Shown: one piece after another, positions 49,701 through 58,000 of the stretch
Numbering within the stretch: position 1 is the first letter of the stretch
How the letters are laid out: each line of letters opens with the position of its first letter
Source: Rhabdornis inornatus
Taxonomy: Eukaryota; Chordata; Aves; Passeriformes; Rhabdornithidae
Reading direction: 5' to 3'
Length of the DNA: 64,000 nucleotides
Assembly: GCA_013397075.1 (NCBI GenBank)
Contig: VWZS01009922.1
Span: 3,044,441-3,108,440, forward strand
Notes under the pieces: model-generated
Told to the model about the DNA's origin: nothing
Databases searched by the model: none
Seen by the model: the letters and a program-made list of their open reading frames with translations, nothing else
Translations under genes and position numbers: made by a program

Positions 49701-50748
49701 CATCTCCCTCTCCTTTCAGAGTGACACAGATCACCTCCTGGTCTGATCATGAGCTTAACTTCTTTTCTTTGCAGTAACTACAAAGGAGAAAAAGATGACT
49801 GTAAAGTAATCAGAACTGCCATTATTTTCGTAAAGACCTTTCCCACTATTATTCTTCCCCTTCCATTTCCTACCATCTCTTCTCTTTCTTTTCTTGCAAT
49901 CCTATGTGTACTTTTCTCTGTACTTTATTTCTTCATTCCTCTGCTGCTCTTTTCCTCATTTCCCACCCCCATTCCCCCATGCTCCCAATGTTTCTCATTT
50001 CTGCATTTTGGGAAAAATTTCACAAATGTATATGCTCTGAAGTGGGAAGAACCTGGGATTTTCTAGCTTTTTTTAAATGAAAAAGTAGAGAGAAGAGACA
50101 AACCCATTGGTGAACTGTCAGTGGCTCCAAGCAGTGTGATGGAAATGTCAACTTGCACATTCTGGGTATGACCGAAACAAGTCCAAAATGTTGATTTCCA
50201 ACAACACTAATGTCCACTGACAGCAGCCTTCTGCTTCCATCCTTGCAAGTTTGTTTATGTGCAAAGTCTGAGTCTCAAAGATTGAGGGGTAGCAAGACCA
50301 GAATGGCTGGTCGTGAGGATAATCTTTCAGGGGGTGGAAGATTAAATGTTTCGTACCAGGATCTGCCCTGCAGTCTCCCATCCTGCAGGTAATTAATAAT
50401 GCTCTAACCATCAGGAAATGCACTCTGCCTTTTAGTAGAAAAGTAGTTCTTTATGAACCTGTCTCATACATTCCTATAGAAGAGTTTAACTTTGGTGAAT
50501 CAGTGAAACCCGTTCTGGTATTGATCATGTAAAACACATAACAGAGAGAAAAATAATTCTACTGCACTAATTTCTGTCTTCATTTTTTTCTTTTTTTCCC
50601 ACCCCTGCAATGCAGATATGCCATCTCTATGGCAAGAAAAATTGGAGCAAGAGTCTATGCCCTCCCAGAAGATCTGGTTGAAGTAAAACCCAAAATGGTC
50701 ATGACCGTGTTTGCTTGCCTTATGGGAAAAGGCATGAAGAAAGTTTAA
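31662..50748 (+). CDS. LCP1: Plastin-2 (L-plastin), actin-bundling protein, complete in 15 coding exons
   Basis: The joined exons (31662-31728, 33603-33754, 34454-34583, 35570-35702, 36300-36381, 38251-38416, 41516-41658, 43547-43642, 44147-44342, 44510-44588, 44789-44903, 45760-45893, 46885-47008, 49080-49204, 50616-50748) give 1,875 nt, 624 residues plus TAA; human plastin-2 has 627. All introns are GT-AG and phases agree. Order: two EF-hands (residues about 9-73), then CH1 and CH2 (about 117-372) and CH3 and CH4 (about 391-621), the two actin-binding domains that crosslink F-actin in leukocyte cortex, podosomes and the immune synapse. Paralog choice rests on 'GDEEGIPAITIDMSGLREKD' and '[20 protein letters not shown]', which fit plastin-2, not plastin-1 or -3. 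The start has a good Kozak context (gaaATGG) and an in-frame TAA 6 nt upstream. EF-hand 2 and the N-terminal tip are unusual. The first, non-coding exon is uncertain. Confidence 0.97.
31729..33602 (+). other. LCP1: LCP1 intron after coding exon 1
   Basis: A 1.87-kb intron holding a minus-strand CR1 fragment at 32,516-32,625. Nothing else was recognised in it. Confidence 0.85.
32516..32625 (-). mobile_element. CR1 LINE 3'-end fragment
   Basis: 'atcacagaatttggcttgga' followed by 'agagaccttcaagat', 'gcagggacaccttccactag' and 'acctggttgctc' is the reverse complement of the CR1 3' end. Only about 110 bp is present. It lies antisense to LCP1 inside an intron. Confidence 0.85.
33603..33754 (+). CDS. 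LCP1: LCP1 coding exon 2: EF-hand loops 1 and 2
   Basis: Residues 23-73. Loop 1 is 'DISGNGFIDTND' (23-34): Asp1, Ser3, Asn5 and Asp9 are plausible ligands, with Asp instead of the usual Glu at position 12. The linker 'LPLPGYKARE' is plastin-typical. Loop 2 reads 'STGNGRISFNEF', where the human protein has GDLDQDGRISFDEF, so four residues carrying loop ligands 1 and 3 are missing. It ends in phase 0 at gtaagt. Confidence 0.95.
34454..34583 (+). CDS. LCP1: LCP1 coding exon 3: EF-hand to CH1 linker
   Basis: Residues 74-116: 'IFRDLKSDDVAKSFRKQINK' then a segment with 'KEGICAIGGTSEQSSAGTQH'. This linker lies between the calcium-binding headpiece and actin-binding domain 1 and is very close to human plastin-2. 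The acceptor 'cacgcttgaaag' is weaker than its neighbours. It ends in phase 1 at gtaggt. Confidence 0.95.
34584..35569 (+). other. LCP1: LCP1 intron after coding exon 3
   Basis: About 1 kb. Open frames of up to 154 codons (34,783-35,247) occur here without domains or conserved borders. They are not supported as coding. Confidence 0.8.
35570..35702 (+). CDS. LCP1: LCP1 coding exon 4: start of CH1
   Basis: Residues 117-160. It opens actin-binding domain 1 with 'EEEKYAFVNWINKALEKDPD', the conserved CH1 helix A including the Trp of 'NWIN', and ends at 'AVGDGIVL'. It ends in phase 2; the split codon 161 is Cys. Confidence 0.96.
36300..36381 (+). CDS. LCP1: LCP1 coding exon 5: CH1 middle
   Basis: Residues 161-188: 'CKMINFSVPDTIDERTINKK' then KLTPFTIQ. 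Human plastin-2 has NLSVPDTIDERTINKK, so only one residue differs there. It ends in phase 0 at gtacta. Confidence 0.96.
36382..38250 (+). other. LCP1: LCP1 intron after coding exon 5
   Basis: 1.87 kb. No repeat or exon was recognised. It ends in a pyrimidine-rich acceptor 'catcttttccctag'. Confidence 0.8.
38251..38416 (+). CDS. LCP1: LCP1 coding exon 6: CH1 end
   Basis: Residues 189-243: '[20 protein letters not shown]', then GAEDLKEGKPYLVLGLLWQ and the 'IGLFADIEISRNE' end of CH1. Conservation with human plastin-2 is almost complete. It ends in phase 1 at gtatgt. Confidence 0.97.
38766..39320 (-). mobile_element. CR1 LINE, 5'-truncated, in LCP1 intron
   Basis: It starts with the reversed tail 'ttatagaaccatagaataat' plus 'ttaggctggaag' and runs through 'gggcagcctgttccagagcc', 'aggctaaataatcccagttt', 'actaaactcgcttcag' and 'gggacacagcattccaggtg', all standard reverse-complement CR1 words. 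It lies antisense to LCP1 in the 3.1-kb intron after coding exon 6. Confidence 0.88.
39648..39661. repeat. Short (TA)n tract
   Basis: Seven TA units form a small intronic dinucleotide repeat. Confidence 0.85.
39900..40400 (-). mobile_element. Possible ancient CR1/L3-like fragment
   Basis: The phrase 'tgccaagataattgatgcaa' and the surrounding 'agcactttgcaagtatttg', followed about 200 bp later by 'tacatagccaatccataatt', recalls the reverse complement of old CR1/L3-type LINE 3' coding sequence. It is too diverged to be sure and could be unique intron sequence. Confidence 0.2.
40735..41235 (+). mobile_element. CR1 LINE, 5'-truncated, in LCP1 intron
   Basis: Sense-strand CR1 words occur in order: 'gtccagaggaaggccagaga', 'gagctgagagagctgagatt', 'gttcagcctggagaagagaa', 'cttattgcagccttcaagta', 'ttaggctggatatgaggagg' and 'gaaacgttggcagaggttgc'. 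An A-rich run near 41,021-41,028 interrupts it. The 3' end is lost or decayed near 'gaccagacctttatag'. Confidence 0.9.
41516..41658 (+). CDS. LCP1: LCP1 coding exon 7: CH1-CH2 linker and start of CH2
   Basis: Residues 244-291: '[20 protein letters not shown]' then EDLLLRWANYHLENAGCNKVNNFSSDIK in the same frame. This starts the CH2 domain, with the conserved 'LLLRWANYHL' helix. It ends in phase 0 at gtatga. Confidence 0.97.
41659..43546 (+). other. LCP1: LCP1 intron after coding exon 7
   Basis: 1.9 kb. It contains an A13 run near 42,480 and a splice-bounded 27-nt candidate microexon at 43,177-43,203. Otherwise nothing was recognised. Confidence 0.8.
43177..43203 (+). other. LCP1: Candidate in-frame microexon (27 nt) of LCP1
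   Basis: A pyrimidine-rich tract ending 'ttattaaacgctcag' precedes 27 nt reading QPDFYSIIK, followed by gtatgc. Both flanking LCP1 exon borders are phase 0, so inclusion would insert nine residues between residues 291 and 292 without a stop. A second AG three bases in (cagcag) would allow eight. I know of no such insert in plastins. It may be a chance pair of splice-like sites. Confidence 0.2.
43547..43642 (+). CDS. LCP1: LCP1 coding exon 8: CH2 middle
   Basis: Residues 292-323: 'DSRAYYHLLNQVAPKGDEEG' then IPAITIDMSGLR. The GDEEG...IDMSGLR stretch is diagnostic for plastin-2 over the intestinal and T paralogs. It ends in phase 0 at gtaaga. Confidence 0.96.
44147..44342 (+). CDS. LCP1: LCP1 coding exon 9: CH2 end
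   Basis: Residues 324-388: EKDDVQRAECMLQQ, then '[20 protein letters not shown]', then [21 protein letters not shown] and the inter-domain linker. It is the largest and most GC-rich coding exon. It ends in phase 1 before 'gtcagg', a weaker donor. Confidence 0.97.
44510..44588 (+). CDS. LCP1: LCP1 coding exon 10: start of CH3
   Basis: Residues 389-414: '[20 protein letters not shown]' then RVNHLY and a split Ser. It opens actin-binding domain 2. The short intron before it is 167 bp. It ends in phase 2 at gtaaga. Confidence 0.97.
44789..44903 (+). CDS. LCP1: LCP1 coding exon 11: CH3 middle
   Basis: Residues 415-453: '[20 protein letters not shown]' then DWNRVNKPPYPKLGGNMKK, near-identical to human plastin-2. 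It ends in phase 0 at gtacaa. Confidence 0.97.
45760..45893 (+). CDS. LCP1: LCP1 coding exon 12: CH3 end
   Basis: Residues 454-497: '[20 protein letters not shown]' then GIAGQDLNEGNRTLTLALIWQ and LMR. This is the highly conserved end of CH3. It ends in phase 2 at gtaggt. Confidence 0.97.
45894..46884 (+). other. LCP1: LCP1 intron after coding exon 12
   Basis: About 1 kb with no recognised element. Confidence 0.8.
46885..47008 (+). CDS. LCP1: LCP1 coding exon 13: start of CH4
   Basis: Residues 498-539: RYTLNILEDIGGGEKVNDE then 'IIVSWVNETLTAAGKDSTIS' and SFK. It opens the fourth CH domain, with the conserved Trp of 'SWVNETL'. It ends in phase 0 at gtacag. Confidence 0.96.
47690..48885 (+). 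mobile_element. CR1 LINE with partial reverse-transcriptase region and 3' end
   Basis: About 1.2 kb of sense-oriented CR1 inside the LCP1 intron after coding exon 13. It is the longest copy in the window, running from the late reverse-transcriptase domain through words such as 'cctgtgaggagtggctgaga' and 'gcttatcctggagaaaagga' to a decayed tail ('ttttccaatctaaacaattg'). It is 5'-truncated and carries internal deletions. Insertion in the same sense as LCP1 appears tolerated because it lies well inside the intron. Confidence 0.93.
47697..48101 (+). pseudogene. CR1 reverse-transcriptase fragment, inactive
   Basis: The frame, open to 48,101, shows non-LTR reverse-transcriptase blocks in order: VDVVYLDFSEAF (palm motif A), QGSVLGLFNIFIDGL (motif B region, two residues shorter than the usual QGSVLGPLLFN form), and FAEDTKLGG, where the catalytic FADD core has Glu in place of the first Asp. 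The endonuclease and most of the polymerase are absent and the frame stops at 48,102, so this is a dead fragment. Confidence 0.9.
49080..49204 (+). CDS. LCP1: LCP1 coding exon 14: CH4 middle
   Basis: Residues 540-580: '[20 protein letters not shown]' then SIKYDLLKTEDLNDEEKLNNA and a split Lys. Conserved with human, which has [20 protein letters not shown]. It ends in phase 2 at gtatgt. Confidence 0.97.
49205..50615 (+). other. LCP1: LCP1 intron after coding exon 14
   Basis: 1.4 kb, with a pyrimidine-rich tract at about 49,845-50,005. No element was recognised. Confidence 0.8.
50616..50748 (+). CDS. LCP1: LCP1 coding exon 15: CH4 end and stop
   Basis: Residues 581-624: 'KYAISMARKIGARVYALPED' then LVEVKPKMVMTVFACLMGKGMKKV and TAA at 50,746-50,748. 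The human protein ends GKGMKRV, so the C-terminus is intact. Confidence 0.97.
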
Positions 50749-51601
50749 AGCACAAAAGACTTGCACTAATGCCTGTTATTCTCCCTTTAGATTCCTTCAA
50801 ACTGGATACTCTTCTCTGTATCAAAGAAATATGCAGGGTGCTCATGCTTTTAAGGCATGGATGTTATACATGGTTCCAGGTCATACAGAAGTTGTGTATT
50901 CACGTGTATCCAGGAAATACACGTGCACAGTAACACGTGCTTGATTTCTTTGCCTTATTTTCCACTTTGCTAGCTATAACCATTTCATATTCCTAAACAA
51001 GTTTTCGACGCTGAGGCCTAAGCATATCCTTTCACTAATGGATACCAGGGTTTTCTGTGAAAGGTCGTCCAGTGACAAACAGCTTTTAGGACTATGAAAT
51101 GTTATACTCTGCTTCTGCCTGAAAATGTCATCATGCTTTTTGTAGCATTTCTGCCATACTTCCCTTCAGTTTGCACCTGGGATAACAAAACAGGTTTCCC
51201 CAAGCCAATGCAAGTAGTAGTGACTGTATTTTTGGAATGGTAGGATCCGCTGAGGAAATTCTTGTGGGAAGAAAGAAGTGTTTGGTGTCTGTGATGTGTT
51301 GCTGGTATGTAAACTGAGCAGTACTTTTCCCTGTAAGTTAAGCCTCTGCCATCCATGGCATTACTCACAGATTACATTACTGCTCACCGAAAAAAAACAT
51401 GCTGCAGCCTGGTCCTCCAAGAACACCCAAACTCTGGAACCTTCGCAAGAAACATTCTCCAAGGGATAATTCATTTTTATGTCATAATACGCTTTTTAAA
51501 GATTGCTAAGCATGATAGAAATGGAAGCCATGTTAAAGAAACTAAGGGAATGTACTCAGTTAGTAGCAATACAATGAGAAGGATGACATATTTATGTAGA
51601 C

Positions 51602-51607
51602 AATAAA
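51602..51607 (+). terminator. LCP1: Proximal poly(A) signal AATAAA
   Basis: Canonical AATAAA 854 nt after the LCP1 stop, in 'agacaataaaaattaaac'. The downstream sequence is not strikingly GU-rich, so it may be the minor site. Confidence 0.5.
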
Positions 51608-52036
51608 AATTAAACTCTCTTAACTTCACAGACTTGCACTCCAGGGGCTGTGGCTCTGATTCAGGAGAGCATTTATACCTGTGCTTGCATAAGAAGCACA
51701 TACTAAAATGCTCCCCTGAACCCAGGCTGGGATCTTCAGCAGAGCTAAATCAGCTTTGCTTTGCAGCTAACAAGGCACTGTAAATTTGCCTCAGTTGAGG
51801 ACCTAGCCCTGTCTATGGATAGTCAGTGGGATATGTTTGCACTGAATCTCTTCTTTGGCATGAGACATTTACTGGCCTTTATGTGGATTTTACTGTGGTG
51901 AAATGCAGAAGGAGGGAATTTTGCCTTAATGCAATCCCGTTGACAGAGTTTCAGTTCTCTCCCTCTCCCTTTCCTCCAGCCCTTCAAAATTGCCTTAACA
52001 AAGAACCAATATTCTATGACATGAGAAGTCTCTCCA

Positions 52037-52042
52037 AATAAA
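52037..52042 (+). terminator. LCP1: Distal poly(A) signal AATAAA
   Basis: Canonical AATAAA about 1.29 kb after the stop, followed within 30-40 nt by 'tgtgtagtccttgctttt', a GU/U-rich downstream element. This is the likelier main 3' end. Confidence 0.6.
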
Positions 52043-52060
52043 ATGTTCTATAAAGCCAAA

Positions 52061-55000
52061 TGTGTAGTCCTTGCTTTTAGTAGTGCATATGCTAGTTGGT
52101 TTGTGTCATAGAGCTGAAATGGAGACAGAGGTAAAAACATTCTCTGGGCTCACTGAGAATGTGTCTTCTGTACTGTTACTGAAACCACTGATTGCAGAGA
52201 ATGGAAAGAATTATTTGCTAGGCCATTTCTGAAAATGCCATTCTGAGACGCTACCAAAGATGGGATATTATTCTGGCTGGACTTCCAGCATCATTTCCCC
52301 ATTTGGTGCACTGCCCAACATTCTCTTCCTTTGCCCAAGTAACCATAAATTTTGCTTCTTTAAGCATTCTGCAATGCAAATATGCTGCTTTGTTTCTGCA
52401 GAAATGGCCAGATCCTGTTCCTGATCAGATCAGTGCTTAGAGAGGAGGAGAATATCTGAAGTGTTATAATGGAGATGTCACCCCAGCTTATTGCCTAGGA
52501 AGAGGGAATTATGAGACCACGGCCCCTACACCACTTGTCCTCTTTTCAGGTGTAGGACCTGCTATTGCCAGAAAAGAGGGGTGGCACTGAAAAGGCAGCT
52601 CCTCTCCCCTTGTGATTGACTTGGGAATCCTTCACAGGTAAACCAGAGAGGTAAAACTGTGACTGCAGAGCTTCTCTCAGGTGGGATGACCACGTATTGT
52701 GTGAGTCACATGCATGTGTGTGCATTTGCAAAATGAAGGGGCCATTTTTTGTTGGATAAATGGTGTAGATTTAAAGGACTGGGTAATCCTGCCTGAAGAC
52801 AGCCCTGCTTCAGGTTCCTTGTTTCAGGGAGATGGTCTAACCCCAAACTCAGGGGCAGTCGTGAAGGATGGAGTAGAAGACAGATTGAAACTGGCAGCAG
52901 AACCAGGGTGAGAAGGATGGCTTTTCCCTTGATCCCAAATGAATGCAGTTGTTTGCCACCCCCAGAGAGTAGAAGAGATGTTCAGGCATTTCCCATTCAC
53001 CAGCTCTTAGCAGCTCAGCTTTTTGTGCAGGGGTAGGGCTTTTAGAGGAGACTCCTGAGGCAGGCAGAGAGAAGAGGTTTCCATACATCATGCATTTCCA
53101 CTAGCAAAGGTGTAGGACTTCAGGGGCTCTGGAGACTGAAAGCTGCCTCTGCTTCAGGCTCTGGAGAGGGGCCAGGTGATGCACGGTGCTATTTGAATCA
53201 TGCTTTGTGGAAGGGGCTGTTTTTCCTCCTCCTCAACATCCCAGCACCGCAGCCGGGCACCCTGGCACGCAGCGCTCCCCATTGCCAGCGCTCCGCCCGC
53301 AGGACGCTTTTGGGAACACCATGGCTGGGTTTTGGGAAGCTCTGCAGCAGGGACAGATAACCACGAGATGGCACTCACTGCACCCGGAGCTCCTGAGACC
53401 GGCAACGAGCGCCAGCGCTGCGATCCTCTGAGGAAAGGAGAAAAAATTGGATAATGAGCTCTCGGCACAAAGCCAGCACTCAAAAGCCAGTGCGCAAAAG
53501 GGAGCAAGTGATGCTGGCAGGGATATACAGTAAATACGTACCAGATCTGCAGCCCTGGCTCTGGAATCTCACTTGAAAAACGAACCTGTCACGGCCCTGA
53601 AGGTGTGGGAATAGTCGCATTCTGGTAGAGGATTATAAATATTTTCACTTCTCAGTGCATTTCTGTTTAACCGAGTATTCTTACTTATTTGATGGACTTG
53701 AGGTTTTGCTTTCATGAACTGTTAATAGCAGCCTGTAATAAAGGTCTCTCTCAGCAGATGCTGAAGGGGTTAAGCCTATGACAAACATCACCAAAAATAC
53801 CAACCAGGATCTAGAATTTTTTGCTGCTGCTTTCCTCGAACTTTTTCCATCCCTCTTAGAGAAAGCAGCTGTCTTTGGGATTCACTCCCAAATCAAGCTG
53901 GCTTTGTAAGCACTCCCATTATTGATTTTCATTGCACAATTAATCATAATTTTCAATGCTTCAAAAAGGCTTAGACATTCACATGAATAAAAATAAAGCA
54001 TCAGCATTTAGACTAACCAGGAGAAAAAAACCATGAGGGCAATCAATCCACATGCCTCAGGGTACAGTCTGATCACCAGATGGACTTAGAAGGAAATGTC
54101 CCCCCACAGAGTAGTAAAGCATAATTAGGTGTATGATGAGGATTTTACACCTTCTTGTAAATCATCTACCCTAGCTAGAAATCATCTGTTCTAGCCTTAG
54201 AAAGAGGAGAGCAAGCAGAACGGCTGGCTGCTGTGCTCTTGTAGAGATAAGGTTGTTTCTATTTCCTCCAGAACTGGGACTGAACCAAAACCCCAACCTG
54301 ATCTCACTTGTCCTTCTAAGTGCAGCTTAATTCTGTCATGAGCCTAATCACAAACTTCAGGTCTTGGTGTCCACTGCTGCCTAAATGAGCAGCAGCTTTG
54401 ATCTGGCTTCTGCTTGGAAAATAGGACCCTGTCTCTGTCAGCAGGCTACAAAAAGCACATGAGCAGCACCGGTCCTACAACAAGTACCAGCAATTGCTGT
54501 TTTCAGCCTGATGGAGAAATAGATCCTGGTGCCTCCAACCTTGCAAACCCACGTACTGAGTTGCTTAGAGTCAGCTCTCTGTCTTCTCCCACTTCTGGCA
54601 GCTTCCTCCACCGTAAGAAGAACAGACTTGTCAAGAATTTGGGAGCATTTTCCTTCAGGCTGCTCAGCCACTTAAGCCTAGTACATTTCAGGCAAGCAGA
54701 AAAGGCAAGCAGCAGAGAGTAGCACCACTGAATGCCTAACTCTCATTGCCTGCTGTGTGGCAAGCCACTTTGGAGCTAAAATTCATCCACAAACCTAAGA
54801 AGCTGTTCATTCATTAAGCAGGACATGAATCAGAAGAGCACTGTGTACTGGTGAGGTGGCATCTGTGGACTTTGTACAGCTTAATGTGAGAAAACTGTGA
54901 ATTAGGACCAAGCTCACATTATAATGCTCTCAATTTTTTTTATAATTGTCAATCAGTGCTTGGTGGTGGTTCTCTTCTGCCACCAGGAAAACCGTGTGAT

Positions 55001-58000
55001 TCCCCTGACAATTCCTTTGCTGCTCTGAAAGCAACACACAGCTCTTAGTTCTCACCAAGTAAAATTACTATATTTATAAAGGACTGTTTTTCATTGCACC
55101 TTATTTACTTTTTATGCCCTGATAACTTTTCAAAGGCACCCGTGCTTCATGGGAAACCTAATTTGTTCCCAGAGTGCAAACTACTATTACTATTCCAGAT
55201 CCATGATAAATTGTCCAAAGCTGAGAAAGGCCAGAATTCATACAGGCCATGTGCTCACAGGTAATGCTATGTCTGAAATCTGTGAAAAGAGTCGAAAGCT
55301 ACATAACCTACCACACCCAGCCACACTGAACTCCCTCAGGACAGGCATTTAGTGCATTTGTTAAGGATCTATGGAAATACAGCAATTAATATCTGTAAAT
55401 GTATAAAGCACAGAGAGCAGCAGGGAAAACAGAGATTCTTGAGGAGGGATGCAGGCCCTGCCCACCAGTCCTACATCTACTACTTGCTGCACTCTCAAAT
55501 CACAATTGGCATTAGGGAAACATCGCCTCAGTGTCCCATAATGCTTCTCAGACCTACCTGGGTGATGCTGTCCATGTCATGATCAGATCTTGCATACTAG
55601 TCAAATGCCTCTAGAAAATTTCCAAATTTGTAGAAACTTTCCAAATTTGTGGTTGGAGCCAGATTCTAGAGCAGTGATGGGTGTCTCTGCAGGGTGGATT
55701 GCATGGGCTGATGGTGGTGGGGACCACACCAGCTGAGAGCGGTGAATGACAGAGGGCAGGACCTTAGCTCTATGGGGTTTCTCTTCACCAGCATCCTCAG
55801 ACAGGCCCTGGCATCTTTCAAACAGATCCCAGCATTCTCCAAAAGCCCAAAGGAAGGGTCCACTCTTCTAACCTCTGCCAAATGTCATGCAAGAAATGTG
55901 AGCAAGTGCAAGGAGTGCAAAGAAGAAAGAAAATTCTGTTGATCCAGGCAGAGACAGGCAGATCATATCACTACTCCAGGGCTAATTGCAATCTGGATAT
56001 GTGCACATATAACCTTTGTGCATAGAGAGTGAGACGGGTGTGCATCCATTCACGTGCAACTTGGCCTAAGTGTGATCTCTGTAGGTGGCTTGGACACGTT
56101 CCTCCAGTGCTCAGAAGTTCTGCTTAGAGTGCTCCTGGGACTCTCTTTGATATCCTTTGTTTACCAAAATAAAACTTGCCTTGCAAGTGCTCCTCATTAA
56201 GACACTGGCAAATAAGTCAATGTGTACTGGCAAATAGAAAACTTGAGTCATTCGGACAACGTGTTGTTTGGGTGGTAGTTTGTAATAGACCTTCAGGAAG
56301 CAGAGCTCATGAAGAATGTGTTTAAACAGCACAGACACCTCCCCACTTACCCCAAATCCTGCATACACTATAGCAGCTTTCTCTCTGCTGACTCAGGAGA
56401 GCTGACTAGCAAAGAGAGTAAAATAATAGAATTAATAAATAAAATAGGTTGGCACAACTGAGTCCCCAAAAACGCCAAGGAAACATGTATTTTCAGCCTC
56501 TGCTCATACCTATCAGCCATGATTGAAACATACTGCAGAGGTCTATTTCCTCCCAGGTTAATCCATCATTTTCTAGCACAAGCAGCATCTGATTTTTATA
56601 TTTGAGAATGAAGTGAGGGAGAAATGCCAGAACCACAGAAATTTAGACATAGTCCAGATTTCCCCCTCTTGGTGGTTTCGTGGGCTGCAAAATTGTTTCC
56701 TGAATGAAATAACAGAGGTTGATGACATTGGCCATGTATGCAAATGATCACAGTGTCCTACAGAGATTAATTGGTTCATGAATAAAGATGAGGAGCTGAG
56801 GTGTGCAGGGAGAAATCATTTATCAATTATATGCCTTGGAAAACTGAAAGATGATGCAGCCTTAACGGCTGAATGGGTTTGAAAGGGGGACTTGTAAATT
56901 GAGTTCTAATTCTGTTCTGCCACATTCATAATAAAGAGCTGTTACACTAATTGCATCCTTGTGTGGCTCATGAGCAACAGCACTCAGCTGCATCACACAG
57001 CGAGCAACAGAGATCAGAGTTTAGTTAGATTTTAGTCATCTTCTGCCTCATGTGGGAAGGATGCTCACTGGTTACCTTTGGCCTCATCAGTAGTGATAAT
57101 GCACCAAAAAAATGGCAAGAGCCTATCAGCAATTTTCATGAGATTATTTTGCATTTGAATCTGAATTTAAAGAAACAGTAAGGACAGCACAGACTTGCTT
57201 GGCTTTTGTGTTCTGCTTCAGTCACACGGATGCATCATCATGATTACCCACCCCTGGAGGGACTCCCTGATTAACTGGAAACAAGAGGATTCTGGAGGAT
57301 CAAAACCAGAACAGACTATGCTAATCCCAAACAAGGAAAAGGATATGAGGGATGTGGCTGCTGATAACAGCTGACCTCTGCTCCTCCTGCCCCTTCTGAG
57401 TGTTTGTTAACAAGTTTACTGTTACAAACAGACAGCACAAGCCTAGCATGGGCTTTAGCACACGCTCAAATACAGACTCAGATCTGAGAATCTTGATGAG
57501 ACTTATTCTTTAAAATCTTGCTGCTGGATACTGTTCAATCGCCAGGATCAAAGAGGACAGCCACACTCAGGTCATAGTTGAGTATAAAGGAAATCTCACG
57601 ACACTTGAGTTGCTGAAAACCAGGGGTGACACTTATGGGCGTCACTGGAGATTACTCAGTGGCACAGCTGCAACTGCTCGAAACTGCGTGGCTGCAGCAG
57701 TTCAAGAAGTTTCTCCTTTGACTTGCTTTATCTGACAGCTTTCCAGGGTCTGTCTCTCTTTCACCAAAAAGAGCAGCCTGCAGGAGCCCAGCATAATGAC
57801 CAGGCACAGCTCAGCATCCTAGCATGTGCTGAGGAGTCTTGAGCAATGACAGATACCCTGACCTAGCAGGGACATGGGTGCTGGTCTCTTCTGCTGCCAC
57901 CATTCTGGGCACTGACATCTTAAACCACCACACAAAGATGTGCCAGAACTTGGTCTGACTGAGGTATAACATCCAGTCTCTGTCCAGGGGACACTGGTGC

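Larger units (their letters stand above)
50749..52060 (+). other. LCP1: LCP1 3' UTR
   Basis: The sequence from the stop to just past the second AATAAA contains no repeat and no further supported exon. A length of about 1.3 kb fits the long 3' UTR known for plastin-2 mRNA. The exact cleavage point is inferred from the GT-rich 'aatgtgtagtccttgctttt' after the second signal. Confidence 0.65.
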
